From: Discostella pseudostelligera
Taxonomy: Eukaryota > Bacillariophyta > Thalassiosirophyceae > Thalassiosirales > Thalassiosiraceae
DNA length: 64,000 nt
Assembly (NCBI GenBank): GCA_036940085.1
Contig: JALLBK010000013.1
Span: 1 to 64,000 of the forward strand
Direction: 5' to 3'
Position 1 is the stretch's first letter, and each line of letters opens with the position of its first letter. This document shows, one piece after another, positions 52,633 to 62,343 of the stretch. The notes under the pieces were generated by a model. The model had not been told where the DNA came from. It saw only the letters and a program-made list of their open reading frames with translations, and searched no databases. Made by a program: the position numbers and the translations under genes.

Positions 52633-55600
52633 CTACTCATTTGTCCTCCTCTTCTTCTTCTTACCGATGCTACTCTCCTGAGATTCGTCGTTTAGAAACT
52701 TCCTCTTGTCCTCGATGAACTTATCGACATTCCAATCAAGACAATTGGCAAAGTTATGCGAACCACTAAAAACGAAGAGTACAGTAATATCTTCGTTTTC
52801 CATACCATCCAAGTTTGGTAGCAATTTTGGAGTGATGAGGAAATACTGACCACAATGATCACTATTGCTAGACGGACCGGCAGGAACGGTGGAATTCTCG
52901 ACAATACGTTTGAATACCAATCTCTCATTACGCTCATCGAGGCCCTGATTGATCTCATCCACACATCGGAAGGGACTGGCCATTAGGTTTTGGAGACCCA
53001 TGAGATACATAATTGTGCTGACGGAGCGCTCGCCACCCGAATGTGTCTGGGCGGAGAGTGCTTGGAGACTTGAGGCCTCACGAAACTTGACAAGGATTTC
53101 CACACCCCAGTCCTTGAAATTGTATTCTCCATTGTCCCTGCTCTTTCCCTGGTAGAGACGGACCTCTCCGGCGCAACCTACCTCCTTCATATAGGTACTG
53201 AACTTATCACTAACCTGCCTCAGAATATTGATCAATGCCGACTCCCAACGTCCAAGTTTCTGCACAAGCTGCTTCTTCTTCATATCCTTTTCACCCCCAA
53301 TGTCTTGTAGCTGCTCCTCCAACTGTTCAATCTCCTTCTTCCGTTCTTCGTACTGGCGCATAACGTGCGGATTGTCCGTGATGGAGTTCACCTTATTCTC
53401 CGCCTCATCAAGTGCATCCTCGACGCCCTCGAGGGATTCGGGAAGGTCTTCTTGTTCAAGACGTTCGTGCCACTCTTCTTTTGGTGCGATAGTTTCGGCC
53501 TCCTTGAGCAGCATTTTGAGGTTGTCCTTCTTTCGATTGTACTCGGCGTCGGCGGCCTTGTACTGATTCGCTAGTTCTGCAGTCTCTGCTTGTTTCTCCT
53601 GAAGCTGATAGCTATGCATTATGTAATGTAACGAAAGGTGCGTTAGTGGAGGATGGATTAATCGAGGAAGACCCACATCAAAGAAGCAACACAGAGTTGC
53701 ATAAAGTACTCACGTCAAATGTCTGAGAATATCCGAAAGGGCATCTTCTCTCATCTTGAGACCCGTCAGAGTATGCGTCACCTTCATTATCTGATTATGC
53801 AAATCCCCAGCATTCTCACTAGATGAAATGTTCGATTCCACGAGCTTCTTGATTTTGGCAATCTTCTTAGCCTTCTCTTTCTCATTGTCCTTGGACGCGG
53901 CTTCCTGTGCCTCCTGATACTTATCACGCTGGTTCCGAAGTTTATCCCTGTAATGTACAAAATCGTTCTTGGTACTTTTTGCATCCTTGTAACGTTGCGA
54001 GACAAGCTGACCTTGGGCATTCATTTCATCAAACCGTGCCTTGTGTGCATTGACTTCCGGGTTGAGCGACGCAATCGATTCCTCGGCCTCACGGATGGTT
54101 TCGGCGAGCTGATCTCTCAAACGTGGATCACTCCCCGGCCTCAAGATTTTAGCGGGCAACACTTCATCGGGGACAGTACCAATCTCACCGGAATAGCGCG
54201 ATACCTGCGACGTGTACTTGAACGATGCATTTTTATACGTGTAGAAGAAGCACGAACTTTGCTTCCGAGTATCGGAGCTCGATTCTTTGGTACTGAGGAA
54301 TTCAATTAAATCCTTGCGCTCGAGGGAGTTGTGTACCACCTCCCCACCTACGAGGACCTTGTCAACATTGTGCTTGTTCACAAGCGCTTGCATAATGATG
54401 TCGGGTGCAGTGAAGGTCTCGTCGAGGTAACCCAAGAAACCATGCTCCCTCTTCAGGATGTCCATGCGCTCTTCGGAATACATGCGAGGTGGTACCTCAT
54501 ACTGTCCACTACTGTTCACAATGATGATATTGATCGATATGCCACGCTTCTCGCGAACCTCGCGGTAAAGCAAATCGTAATCTTCCTTGCATTCTACAAC
54601 ATAGGCTTTCCAGGTGGTGTTGGCCACATGTTGTTCGAGGTACGATGCAGCCAATTGATTCTCGGGTTGGACCTCAGCAGCCACAGGTCCCCAAACTTTC
54701 TTTCGGAATATCTTACGATTCTCGTCGATGAATTTGTAGGCTTGTCCAACATTCCCAAACTTGTTACAGAATGATTCGAGACGTAACTTCTTATCATCCT
54801 TGAGACGATCTAATCGGCTCGCAGCCTCGTCCCTCTTTTGCCTAGCCTCTTCAATCCGGTCCGTCAACCGTCCCATCTTGGACTTCTCGTTATTCATACT
54901 ATTCTTAATCTTCACCATTTCCGCTTGGGTATCCTTCATCGTCTTCTCGATTTCGGCAATGGGAGGGTAATCATTGGCCTCCGCCTCGATCTCTTCGAGA
55001 CGATTACGCTCCTTCTCCAAGTTCTTCTCCGCCCGACGTTGCGATGCATCAATAGTACGATAATCATTCATCTCCTGCTCCACCTCATCCATGTATCGAT
55101 CGCACTTGACGAAGCATTCATCGTAGGACTGCTTATCCTTCTTAATTTTCGTCTCCGACGCCTTGTACCGTCCCTGGATGTGAGAGAGGTCCCCCTCGAC
55201 GGTGGCATGCTTCTCGGCCAGTGGACGTATCTCCTTCTCTGCCTCCTTCTTTTGCTTCTTCAATTCCTCCCGTTTCTCCTTGGCCACCTTGGCCTCCTCC
55301 CGCTTCTGATCAAAGACCAACCACGCCCGTTTCTTCTTGAGCAAATCAATCTTCTCAAGGTAGGATTCACGTTCCTTCATAAGCTCCTTCTCACGTTCAA
55401 GACGTTCATTCTCCTTCTTCAAATTGGTCAAATGCGCCTCGAGACTGGCCACATCGGTCCCACTCGATTGCAATGCTTTTTCTAGCTCGATGAGATCCAA
55501 GTGTGTAGTGTACAGCGACATGCTAAGTGATTTTTCAGTCTCGATCAATAATGCCTGTTTGTCAAACCCCGAAAAGCTCCCAACCTTGTCTTGGGGTAGG

Positions 55601-56254
55601 AAGGTACAAAGGTTGTCAATATTGATTTTGTATCGTTCCGATACCAATTCTTTAACAGCCTTGAGATTTTGTTTGTGTCCATTGATGTAGTAGGTGGATG
55701 CTCCCGCACCACGTCCATTCTCACTGCCCTTGTCGCGATCGATGACTCTACGAATAATATGGGTGGCTTCCCGCTTATTGCCACTGCCATCACTGCTTTC
55801 GTTGGGTGATAATTCAATCTCGATGGTAGCCTCGTCTTTCTCATGCTTGATGAAGAGTCGGGCATCGTCGGCACGTCCCAGGAGTGGGGGCTGACCGCCG
55901 AGGCCGAGGCAGATGGCGCACAGAATGGTGGACTTGCCTGTACCGTTGGGCCCTACCACCACATTCAGCCTGATTAATTGATGATATGTGAACACAAATA
56001 TGCAATAGGTGTGTGTGTGAGAGAGTGAGATGGGAGCGGGCACAATGCAGCAAAGCAAAGCAAGCCACAAAACCAATGACAACGATGACCGACAACAAAC
56101 AGTAGACAACTCACCGCGGACCGGGGAAGAATTCCACAGCATCATAGGTCAAAAAATTGGTTAGCTTGACACGCTTAATTGAGCCAGGTTTGTAGTTACT
56201 ATCTTTCTCCTCTTGGGAGGGGCGGTAGATCTCGTCCAGTAGGGAGGCGGTCAT
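52633..56254 (-). CDS. SMC5: Structural maintenance of chromosomes protein 5
   Basis: ATPase arm of the SMC5/6 complex for recombination repair and replication-fork stability. Three exons: 56254-56115, 55969-53714 and 53611-52633; 1,124 residues. The start ATG sits in GCCACCATGA. The N-terminal head has GSIKRVKLTNFLTYDAVEF and the Walker A loop VVGPNGTGKST, then AICLGLGGQPPLLGRADDA. Two long coiled coils surround a hinge near residues 500-660 (GYLDETFTAPDIIMQAL). The C-terminal head has the signature loop THSGGERSVSTIMYLMGLQ and Walker B/D-loop FRCVDEINQGLDERNER. Length is normal for SMC5. Two TGGCGGGAGACA elements lie upstream. Confidence 0.97.
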
Positions 56255-57150
56255 GGTGGCTCTTCGATTCAATTATGTCCGCGGCGGCAGGCAGAGGTTG
56301 TACCATGCCATGTCCATGACAATGTTCATAGCATGTTGCTTGTTTTTCTTCTGCTGTGTTCGCGCTCAATATTGCGACTTCGCGCCATAATAATTTTGGA
56401 TGCCAATTTTGATTTTTTGGCGGGAGACATAAAGACTCGACTCACAGAATCAAGTGGCAGAGAAATAATGGCGGGAGACAGAAGTTGCTCAACCGAACAT
56501 CAAGGAACACCAACGATCCGTGGACCTTGATGGGACGGGAAGTCGTGAGAGCTTCCACATCATGGGTGATCCCAAATCCCAGCCAACAGCCAAACTCCTC
56601 CAAGTGATGAACAATCAAAATCATTGCAATTGCACAGAATTGCACGTCGGCGGGTTCGAATAGAAATAGGAAATCGATCAATATTAGCTTCTTCCCAACA
56701 CGCTGAACGAGATATACCCCCTACGCAATCAAAGCCGAGAGCGAGCGGTCGCCCCACTGCTAATTTCTGGGGTAATACAGGTGAACGATAGCTAGCGGCG
56801 CCAGAAGATTCATCGGCACACCTATCATGACATGCTCGAATAATTCCAACATGGCTTTGTACGCCCGACGCTCACTGCGGGTAATTGATCCAGAGAGTCA
56901 TGTGAGTTAAGTTGTTGATGTTGCGCCAACGGGTAATTTCTTTATGTCACTGGGGTATGTTTATGTAATTCGTCTTGGTCGGCCCATCATTTTGTCTTCT
57001 CGTTATTGACACATATACACACATCATACCGCATCTCATTATCTCTCTCTCAATTATTCTTCTACATTATAAAAATAGGATGGCAGCGCCGAGTACAAAC
57101 GCCAAGTGCACAAACTAAGCAACACCCGCCTCCGAACTCTCTCTACACAA
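56255..57150. promoter_or_regulatory. Divergent region, SMC5 / GTPBP1-like, with E2F-like pair
   Basis: TGGCGGGAGACATAAAG at 56418-56434 and ATGGCGGGAGACAGAAG at 56468-56484 lie 164-230 bp upstream of SMC5; TTCGCGCCATAA lies near 56376. On the other side a TATA-like TATAAAAATA is at 57068-57077, close before an ATG at 57080 that opens a 12-codon uORF (stop 57116-57118). Confidence 0.55.
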
Positions 57151-59220
57151 ATGTCCTACCGTCTCGATGAGGGGAAAGGTCGTTGCACGTATCACATTGG
57201 TGTAGAGGATGATGGATGTCACTCTCTACTAGATTATCCCGCCGTGTCTGAGAGTGCATGGATATTGGAGAGTATAGCACGAAGTTTAAATGCGGTGGTG
57301 TTGCAGAGGAAGATGATTCAGAATGAGATTGAATGCAGCCATGCTGAGAATGACGAGGAAGTACTGACTTTAACAAAGGATCGTTCACGTGTCATTGTCG
57401 TTGACGAGCCACCCGTCTTGGCTCGTGGGGATATGGTGGGGGAATACCACTGTGAGAATGAGGATGAGAAGGAAGATAAGGCGGATGTACGAGGGGGGGC
57501 TGCGGTGGGGGAGAGTGGTTCCACTACCAATGGCAAGGGAAACAACAAGAAAAAGACGAGGTTGTGCACGGAGGAGGGGTCGTACACTCGTTGTGAGCTT
57601 GTGATTCAACGAGTTGAGACTCACTTGCTTGATCCATCTCCGCTGTCTTTGTCGGCGCTATCACGAGTATCATCTTTCGGTGAGGGTGTGGATGGGGCCA
57701 TGGCGACTACCGATCTCAGAAAATTGGCAGGGTTACGATTGGATAGGAGCGCCAGCATTCACGAGGATGAAGCCGAGTTGCAGACATCGTCACCCAAGGA
57801 AGAAGAGAAATCTAGAATGGGCAGCAGCATGGCGGATGATTCTATTAGCAAACCAATCTCGGTCGAAGAAACGCTCTCCTCACGGAACATTCGTGTCGCT
57901 GTCGTCGGTAATGTCGATGCGGGGAAGTCTACCCTCATTGGTACGCTCACCACATCTTTCCTCGACGATGGACGAGGCTCCAGCCGTACTGCAATTATGA
58001 AACACCGGCACGAGATTGAGAGTGGCAGAACATCCACGTCGTCTTCCCATCTGCTTGGATTTCGACACTCGGGTGAAACTATTGCCGGATGCGACAAAAT
58101 CCGATCAAACAAAATGAAGTCTGAGGATGAAATCGCCAGATCATCCTATCGTATCATTACTCTTATGGATTTGGCAGGACATGAGAAGTATCTCAAGACG
58201 ACGATTCATGGGGTTTCGTCTGGTATGGCCGATTACGGTTTGATCTTGGTAAATAGTCGCCATCCTCCGACGCACATGACGCAGCATCATTTGAATTTGT
58301 GCTGCACGTATGGTATTCCGGTGGTGGTGGTATTCACCAAAATTGATGGATGCCCGGATCATGCCTTGGATACGTCAAAGAAGGAGTTGTCAAAGTTGTT
58401 GAAATCTCCCGATATTGGTAAGAAGCCATTCGCTATTAAGACGGAGCAGGATGTAACTACTTGCATTGGCAAACTGCACACGCTTGCGCCTACGATTGAC
58501 ATTTCATGTGTAACGGGGGAAGGACTTGATTTGCTTCGGAAGTTGCTCTTCGCCCTACCAAAGCGTCGACGTCATGAGAAGAAGGTGAATCGTCCATTTG
58601 AATTCTTGGTCGATGATGTATTCTCGAATGTCCCCGGTGTAGGTTCCGTAGTGTCTGGATTTGTCAATGCCGGCGAACTTACTGTGGGAAATACCCAAGT
58701 TTACATTGGACCGACGGATGATGGTACCTTCTTGAAAACGGTGGCCAAATCAGCTCATATTGCACGCATCAATACGACACATGTTACTGCTGGTCAGTCG
58801 GCAACGTTGGCATTTTCCTTGAATAAGGAGATGCGTAAGAAGCTGCGACGGGGTATGGTGGTAGTTCGTGACAACCCCACATCAACAAAAGTATTTGATG
58901 CAGAAATTTGCGTCCTCAAGGGTGAGGGCACGACAATACGGAAGAGTTACCAGGCCTATGTTCACGTGTTGAATGTGCGACAGACGGCATTTGCTCGTAA
59001 TATTGAGATTGTGAACAACAATGCTCTGGGGTTGCCGCCGAGTCACTGCGCGGATTCGGATGGCATTGTGTTACGACCGGGTTCTCGAGCCAAGGTGTGC
59101 TTCGAATTCGCAAAGCGACCAGAATACATTCGACCAGGAATGAGGATGCTCTTCCGTGATGGGCGCGTTAGGGGTGTGGGCATCATTACTGGTATACCTG
59201 CGGTGGAACCTGTTGCATGA
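57151..59220 (+). CDS. GTPBP1/GTPBP2-like translational GTPase
   Basis: Single exon, 689 residues from the first in-frame ATG (57151). The EF1A-related GTPase domain starts about residue 245: G1 VAVVGNVDAGKSTLIG, G3 DLAGHEKYLKTT and G4 VVVFTKIDGC. The GTPBP1-specific phrases LGFRHSGETIAGCDKI and GMADYGLILVNSRHPPTHMT are present. Beta-barrel domains II and III follow (VDDVFSNVPGVGSVVSGFVN, AGQSATLAFSLNKE, GMVVVRD, RPEYIRPGMRMLFRDGR). GTPBP1-like proteins act in translation elongation/ribosome rescue and mRNA turnover in animals; a diatom role is inference. The 245-residue N-terminus has an acidic, low-complexity middle. Confidence 0.93.
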   Translation: MSYRLDEGKGRCTYHIGVEDDGCHSLLDYPAVSESAWILESIARSLNAVVLQRKMIQNEIECSHAENDEEVLTLTKDRSRVIVVDEPPVLARGDMVGEYHCENEDEKEDKADVRGGAAVGESGSTTNGKGNNKKKTRLCTEEGSYTRCELVIQRVETHLLDPSPLSLSALSRVSSFGEGVDGAMATTDLRKLAGLRLDRSASIHEDEAELQTSSPKEEEKSRMGSSMADDSISKPISVEETLSSRNIRVAVVGNVDAGKSTLIGTLTTSFLDDGRGSSRTAIMKHRHEIESGRTSTSSSHLLGFRHSGETIAGCDKIRSNKMKSEDEIARSSYRIITLMDLAGHEKYLKTTIHGVSSGMADYGLILVNSRHPPTHMTQHHLNLCCTYGIPVVVVFTKIDGCPDHALDTSKKELSKLLKSPDIGKKPFAIKTEQDVTTCIGKLHTLAPTIDISCVTGEGLDLLRKLLFALPKRRRHEKKVNRPFEFLVDDVFSNVPGVGSVVSGFVNAGELTVGNTQVYIGPTDDGTFLKTVAKSAHIARINTTHVTAGQSATLAFSLNKEMRKKLRRGMVVVRDNPTSTKVFDAEICVLKGEGTTIRKSYQAYVHVLNVRQTAFARNIEIVNNNALGLPPSHCADSDGIVLRPGSRAKVCFEFAKRPEYIRPGMRMLFRDGRVRGVGIITGIPAVEPVA

Positions 59221-59674
59221 TGATGTGTGGAGATTTGGACGAGATAAAATGTCTTGCAATGTTATTCGCCATATTGCTCATACTATCATTGTACCATGTC
59301 GACAATAATGTTGTCTGAGGTAGGTCCTGCATTAAAGGAGACATGAGGGAAGCACCTTGGCTGTGGACGGTGCTTATGAATAAACTGCATGTTGTAAGCT
59401 AGGAAAAAATTCATTGTACCTTCCAACCGCTTCCAAATGTTCTCGTGTACTTCCCTTGCATGCTGGCGTTTGCATGCACCGAGCGTCTCTAGAGATAGTA
59501 CCTAATCCGATTACTCCCATCATATCGACGAAATCAACTCATATTCCTTGTAAAGTAATGAATATCTAAGTTTATCATGAAAGTCAACAGGCTCGTCGCC
59601 TTCACACAAAAACAATACGAAATACGAATATCATCTAATTGAAATGCCTCCATCCACAAGCACAAAAATAATTC
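59221..59674. other. Intergenic, convergent 3' ends
   Basis: 454 bp between GTPBP1-like and glycosyltransferase stops. No gene; several short AT-rich runs that could hold poly(A) signals. Confidence 0.4.
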
Positions 59675-61819
59675 TCAAACCTTTTCATATACATCCTTCA
59701 CTTGGACTTGGAATATATTGAATCCCTGCTTGACATCAATGAAAAGGCATCGTACATTGCCTGCACGACAGATATGATGACTCAACGACATGAACAAGTT
59801 CCTGAGTAATGGAAGCGAGTACCAAAGACTCTTCATTGTGGTACCAATCCTCCAGCAGGAACAAACAACAATGAAGAAGAAGAATATTTTGGAAATGACA
59901 AGGGTGGAAACAACTCCCGGTCGTCCAAAGATTGCGTAGACCAAAGTCTTGACAGCCTGAAGTCCCACGGGCCCTCCGGGCTTATTCGGTTTGAGGTTCA
60001 TCCTCCACTTTGGATTGACGTACATGGTCTCTTGGAGAGAAAGGTGGAATCCGACATGTTCGCACCGCTGACCATCGTCTCCAGAATCGTACCGGGCCGT
60101 GTTGCCACGTTCACGGATCAGCGCCATGGGGTACAGTGTCATTCCATTGAAAGCGGAAACAACCTCATATGGCTTGTCATGATTGTTGGTGGCATCGTTG
60201 GCGGATTGGATCATGAATAGTTGCATTGGACTAGAAGCATCACACAGATTGCGCCATCGATCACCCGCTGGCATCAATTCACAGAACGAACGATGCATTC
60301 GTCGAACCTTTTGGTTGTCGTTGCTTTCCTTGGCTCGAAAAGCTGAAAAGTCATATGGCGGTGTAATCGTTCCTAGAGTGCCCGGCCATACCTGACCAGA
60401 CGAACTGGCAAATACATAATCTCGAGCAATATTGCTTTCTAATCCAAGAGTATGCAACAATCCCAATGGAGAGATGGATGTTCCAAGATCGGCATCGAGT
60501 ATTACCATGTGGCTGTACATGTCGTACTCACTCTTGCCCAAAATGTACTCGAGCAAGATCTGTCGGAACTCTCCAAGCTTGCCAACACCAGACGCGGTAG
60601 GAGTTGTAAATGGATTCTTATCATATCGGTCCATGATGCCCAATTCGCAGTTTGGATTCTTAGGCCCGCAGCTCATTAGGTCGACCGTGTATCGTGGTCC
60701 ATCCTTTCGAGAGGACTCTTGCTCTGACCAGCTTTGGAATGCTTGACGAGTACCATCATTCGAATCATTCTCAAAGATCACAAGCGAGAGTTTCGCTGGC
60801 CGTGATTCTGGGTTGAATAATGATGAAAGGCCGTCCATATTCTGTCTCAATGCTGGAATGCTGCCCACGACATTGCGTGCTAGGGCATTGATGATGAGCC
60901 CACCCGATTGATTTTGGAGATATTCCAAACCACGTTCGACAGCGGATACATCCTCGGGATTGTACGATGAGAGCTTTCCACTACTGAGATCAGACCATTG
61001 TTTTTCCGAAAGACAGAGAGGTCGTACGTTATTACTACTGCTGGTGGCGGCAATACTATCGACGCTATGGCTGTGAAGACATGCGCCCTCGATAGTCTTG
61101 GAAATGTCTGCCGGTAGATACACGCGATACCATCCCCAAATGAAGGGATTCCATATGGAATGTGGGCATACCATCTGAAGCGTCATGTTGATTATGACAA
61201 GGAGACTGAAGATGATGGAAATAACAAATGGCATTTTCCAATTCGACTTTGCGAAGTTGGCCAAATTTGATGATTGAGACATTGTGTTGGGGGCGCCATT
61301 TTCTTTGTTGCTACTGGGAACATCGAGGTGGCTCGTAGTGATACTATGCGACGAAGATCCCTTGTGAAGCAATGCCACGGTCAAAAACGTACTAATCATC
61401 ACTGGCCATGATGAAAATTGCAATAACGAGCTCCATACCATCTCGCAATGTCGAATGAGGGGGTACCAATGGAAGCTTCCCCAATCTTTGGGATGCGCGT
61501 CCCAAATTAGAAATGGCAACAAGGTCAATATTGACAACGGAGGGATGAGCCGTAGCAATGCTGATGATGCAGTGATGTGATGGTGGTAGTAGCCTTCCGA
61601 CGATTCATGGGCCGGTCGATGGTGGTGGTGTCTGCCAAGCTGATGATGATAATCGTCGTCCTTCTTCTCGGAATCGTCGTCGCTTGAGCTCGAGAACGAA
61701 CCGCATTCGACCTTATCAAGTCTCATATTCTCACGGGGGAGAGAGGAGCAAACCCCCGTCGTTGTCGTTGCCGCATCGGATGTAGTTGGCTGCCGCCGGA
61801 GCTTGAGTTGTTTCCCCAT
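59675..61819 (-). CDS. Membrane-bound glycosyltransferase, CAP59/GT69-like
   Basis: Single exon, 714 residues from the first ATG (the frame extends upstream without one). Residues about 1-85 are hydrophilic with a His-rich stretch. Hydrophobic segments follow near residues 90-110, 140-165, 200-225 and 655-690 (GRPGVVSTLVISKIFFFFIV), so it is multi-spanning. The catalytic part has NALARNVVGSIPALRQNM, LSLVIFENDSNDGTRQAF, an acidic D-x-D-like site in MVILDADLGTSISPLGLL and CEHVGFHLSLQE. The FENDSNDGT and LDADL pattern resembles fungal CAP59-type (GT69) mannosyltransferases, but only weakly. Sugar and acceptor are unknown; Golgi glycan synthesis is likely. Confidence 0.7.
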   Translation of the reverse strand: MGKQLKLRRQPTTSDAATTTTGVCSSLPRENMRLDKVECGSFSSSSDDDSEKKDDDYHHQLGRHHHHRPAHESSEGYYHHHITASSALLRLIPPLSILTLLPFLIWDAHPKDWGSFHWYPLIRHCEMVWSSLLQFSSWPVMISTFLTVALLHKGSSSHSITTSHLDVPSSNKENGAPNTMSQSSNLANFAKSNWKMPFVISIIFSLLVIINMTLQMVCPHSIWNPFIWGWYRVYLPADISKTIEGACLHSHSVDSIAATSSSNNVRPLCLSEKQWSDLSSGKLSSYNPEDVSAVERGLEYLQNQSGGLIINALARNVVGSIPALRQNMDGLSSLFNPESRPAKLSLVIFENDSNDGTRQAFQSWSEQESSRKDGPRYTVDLMSCGPKNPNCELGIMDRYDKNPFTTPTASGVGKLGEFRQILLEYILGKSEYDMYSHMVILDADLGTSISPLGLLHTLGLESNIARDYVFASSSGQVWPGTLGTITPPYDFSAFRAKESNDNQKVRRMHRSFCELMPAGDRWRNLCDASSPMQLFMIQSANDATNNHDKPYEVVSAFNGMTLYPMALIRERGNTARYDSGDDGQRCEHVGFHLSLQETMYVNPKWRMNLKPNKPGGPVGLQAVKTLVYAIFGRPGVVSTLVISKIFFFFIVVCSCWRIGTTMKSLWYSLPLLRNLFMSLSHHICRAGNVRCLFIDVKQGFNIFQVQVKDVYEKV

Positions 61820-62343
61820 GGTAACGATATTGGTAGTCAAAAGAATGCCAATTAATTCATGGCCAGTTAGATCTTTGCCTGTGTGCGGCTTCAAGTTTTT
61901 CAAAAATCTTCTTGACCCAGTTGACGTGGGAATTCTCACAAATTTGGCGCCAAAGCAGTGATCACACTTCTTCTTTCGCGCAAGTCTTTTTCGGGGGGCT
62001 GTGCCGAGATGCGGATTTTGTTTTGCAGATTCAATGTTCTCATGTTCACCTTTTCAGAGGAATTGGAACAAATACCCAACCAGCCATCAACGTTGGATCA
62101 TCGTCCTACTCGATGTTCGTTCCTCTATGCAAGAGAAGGTGTCTTCGTTGGTACTCCTACTTATATTCAAGATTCGTTTCCTCTAGGAGAGAGTAGCGAC
62201 TAGATTGTGTACAGATCGTTTAGCTAGGTTTATCCTCAACTTTCATCTTATCTGTCTTAAAGAGTACAAGTCATTTTCCGACAAAAGGATGATCGCGAGA
62301 TGGGATCGTCATCTCCATCATCCATCACCTCAACTCTCCTCTC
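61820..62343. promoter_or_regulatory. Upstream region with palindromic TTTGGCGCCAAA
   Basis: A perfect 12-bp palindrome TTTGGCGCCAAA at 61943-61954, 124 bp upstream of the glycosyltransferase ATG; it reads as two overlapping E2F half sites. Otherwise no features up to the transporter stop at 62344. Confidence 0.5.

Noticed and set aside
56560..56670. GGGTTCGAAT motif suggesting a tRNA T-arm
   Set aside because: No acceptor stem or anticodon arm can be folded around it. Similar GGTTCGA-type hits near 23157 and 34980 fail the same test.
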